Positions 62,598-64,000 of a DNA stretch of 64,000 bases are shown in pieces. The notes under the pieces are model-generated. The model was given only the letters and a program-made list of their open reading frames with translations. It was not told the origin of the DNA and did no database searches. The stretch spans positions 6,351,001 through 6,415,000 of the forward strand of contig NZ_RAPS01000001.1 in NCBI RefSeq assembly GCF_003610255.1, written 5' to 3'. The position numbers and the translations under genes are program-made. This stretch comes from Streptomyces sp. TLI_171. Lineage in GTDB: Bacteria; Actinomycetota; Actinomycetes; Streptomycetales; Streptomycetaceae. Position 1 is the stretch's first letter. Every line of letters starts with the position of its first letter.

Positions 62598-64000
62598 ATG
62601 ACTGCTGCGTACCCCCACCTGCTGGCCCCGCTCGACCTGGGCTTCACCACCCTGCCGAACCGCGTGGTCATGGGGTCCATGCACGTCGGCCTGGAGGAGG
62701 CCGAGCACGGCTTCGAACGGATGGCGGCGTTCTACGCGGAGCGCGCCCGCGGCGGCGTCGGCCTGATCGTCACCGGCGGCATCGCCCCCAACGAGGCCGG
62801 CCGGCCCTGGTCCGGCGGCGCCAAGCTCACCACCGAGCAGGAGGCCGCCGAGCACCGCGTCATCACCGACGCCGTGCACGCCGAGGGCGGCAAGATCGCG
62901 CTGCAGATCCTGCACTTCGGCCGCTACGCCTACCACGAGGACCTGGTCGCCCCGTCCGCGATCCAGGCCCCGATCAGCCCGTTCGTCCCGCACGAGCTGA
63001 CCGAGCAGCAGATCGAGCAGACCGTCGAGGACTTCGCCCGCTGCGCCGAGCTGGCCCGCTCCGCCGGGTACGACGGCGTGGAGATCATGGGCTCCGAGGG
63101 CTACCTGATCAACGAGTTCATCGCCCAGCAGACCAACCACCGCACGGACGGCTGGGGCGGCTCGTACGAGAACCGGATGCGCTTCCCGATCGAGATCGTC
63201 CGCCGGGTCCGGGAGCGGGTCGGCGCCGAGTTCATCGTGGTCTACCGGCTCTCCATGCTCGACCTGGTCCCCGGCGGCTCCACCTTCGAGGAGGTGGTGC
63301 GGCTGGCCAAGGAGATCGAGGCGGCCGGCGCCACCATCATCAACACCGGCATCGGCTGGCACGAGGCCCGGATCCCCACCATCGCCACCTCGGTGCCGCG
63401 CGGCGCCTACGCCTGGGTGACCAAGAAGCTGATGGGGCAGGTGACGATCCCGCTGGTCACCACCAACCGGATCAACACCCCGAGGTGGCCGAGGACCTGC
63501 TCGCCACCGGCCACGCCGACTTGGTCTCGCTGGCCCGCCCGATGCTCGCCGACCCCGCCTTCGTCAACAAGGCCGCCGCTGGGGCTCCCGAGTCCATCAA
63601 CACCTGCATCGGCTGCAACCAGGCCTGCCTGGACCACACCTTCAGCGCGAAGATCACCTCCTGCCTGGTCAACCCGCGCGCCTGCCACGAGACCGAACTG
63701 GTCCTCGCCCCCACCCGGCTGGCCAAGCGCATCGCCGTGGTCGGCGCCGGACCGGCCGGCCTCGCCTTCGCCGTCTCCGCCGCCGAACGCGGCCACCGGG
63801 TCACCCTGTTCGACGCCGCCGCCGAGATCGGCGGCCAGCTCAACGTGGCCCGCAAGGTGCCCGGCAAGCAGGAGTTCGACGAGACCCTGCGCTACTACCG
63901 GCACGCCCTGGAGCGCACCGGCGTCGAGCTGCGCCTCGGCGTGCGCGCCGACGCCGACGCCCTCACCGGCTGGGACGAGGTGGTGCTCGCCACCGGCGTC
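62598..64000 (+). pseudogene. 2,4-dienoyl-CoA reductase/enoate-reductase-like gene, frameshifted, 3' end beyond window
   Basis: An ATG behind CGGAGGCG opens a frame encoding a TIM-barrel flavoenzyme of the FadH/old-yellow-enzyme type (SMHVGLEEAEHGFERMAAFY, GYDGVEIMGSEGYLINEFIA, NHRTDGWGGSYENR). At a C run near 63477-63481 one base is missing. The family sequence resumes in another frame with EVAEDLLATGHADLVSLARP, then CIGCNQACLDHTF (4Fe-4S cysteines) and AVVGAGPAGLAFAVSAAERG (FAD/NADPH part). The reading frame before the shift stays open to the window edge but encodes unrelated sequence. This is either a real disruption or a sequencing error. Confidence 0.85.

Noticed and set aside
63482..64000. 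Continuous frame of the reductase-like gene past the C run as a genuine single protein
   Set aside because: After the C run that frame encodes unrelated Pro/Arg/Ser-rich sequence, while the neighbouring frame gives the conserved iron-sulfur and FAD motifs.

Overview
The window is chromosomal DNA from a high-GC actinomycete, almost certainly a member of the Streptomycetaceae (Streptomyces or Kitasatospora). The evidence is extreme G/C bias at third codon positions, frequent GTG and TTG starts, ATGA/GTGA gene overlaps, GGAGG-type ribosome binding sites, a rare TTA codon in a biosynthetic gene, and actinomycete families such as BlaI/M56, SigE-type sigma factors, DUF5997, Pmt and an epsilon-poly-lysine-synthetase-like NRPS. 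I found no tRNA, rRNA, CRISPR array or transposase.

Region 1 (1-12463, all minus strand) is a compact biosynthetic operon read from 12463 towards 1. Its genes are a free-standing NRPS adenylation domain, a carrier protein, a flavin amine oxidase, an acyl-AMP ligase, a lysine-2,3-aminomutase-like radical SAM enzyme, an ATP-grasp ligase, two PaaK-like adenylate-forming enzymes flanking an MFS exporter and an SDR, and a partial hypothetical gene. Most genes overlap by 1-4 bases. There is no condensation domain, ketosynthase or thioesterase. Amide bonds are therefore probably made by the ATP-grasp and PaaK-like ligases, with beta-lysine or a relative as a plausible building block. A good promoter candidate lies just upstream, and the first gene carries a TTA codon (bldA dependence). 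This is the best candidate for an undescribed system.

Region 2 (12972-26108) is mixed: membrane proteins, a Nudix hydrolase, a VOC protein, a sigma factor with a small membrane partner and the protein O-mannosyltransferase Pmt. It continues with a TetR/APC permease/amidohydrolase group, a secreted adenosine deaminase and a divergent DUF5997/LysR-like pair.

Region 3 (26248-31678) handles sugar phosphates: phosphoglucomutase, galT, galK and a DeoR regulator. Two near-identical 18-bp sites, one before galT and one between galK and deoR, look like the operator. galT and galK converge and galE is absent.

Region 4 (31647-40823) holds small regulatory and stress modules: an ArsR/SRPBCC pair with a clear operator, an AraC regulator, a secreted intradiol dioxygenase carrying a carbohydrate-binding module, a serpin remnant and a class V aminotransferase. 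It ends with an NlpC/P60 peptidase divergent from a BlaI-M56 pair, and a two-domain VOC protein.

Region 5 (40936-64000) contains an MFS-SpoIIE phosphatase fusion, an O-methyltransferase, a YetF-like protein and a KimA-like permease. These are followed by a Pls-type membrane NRPS with an adjacent M1 aminopeptidase, dihydrolipoyl dehydrogenase, DUF2252 and PRC-barrel/DUF2382 proteins. The rest is a Clp-type AAA+ ATPase lacking the ClpP-docking loop, a polysaccharide deacetylase with a FemAB-like acetyltransferase, and small housekeeping genes. A 2,4-dienoyl-CoA reductase-like gene with a one-base frameshift runs off the right edge.
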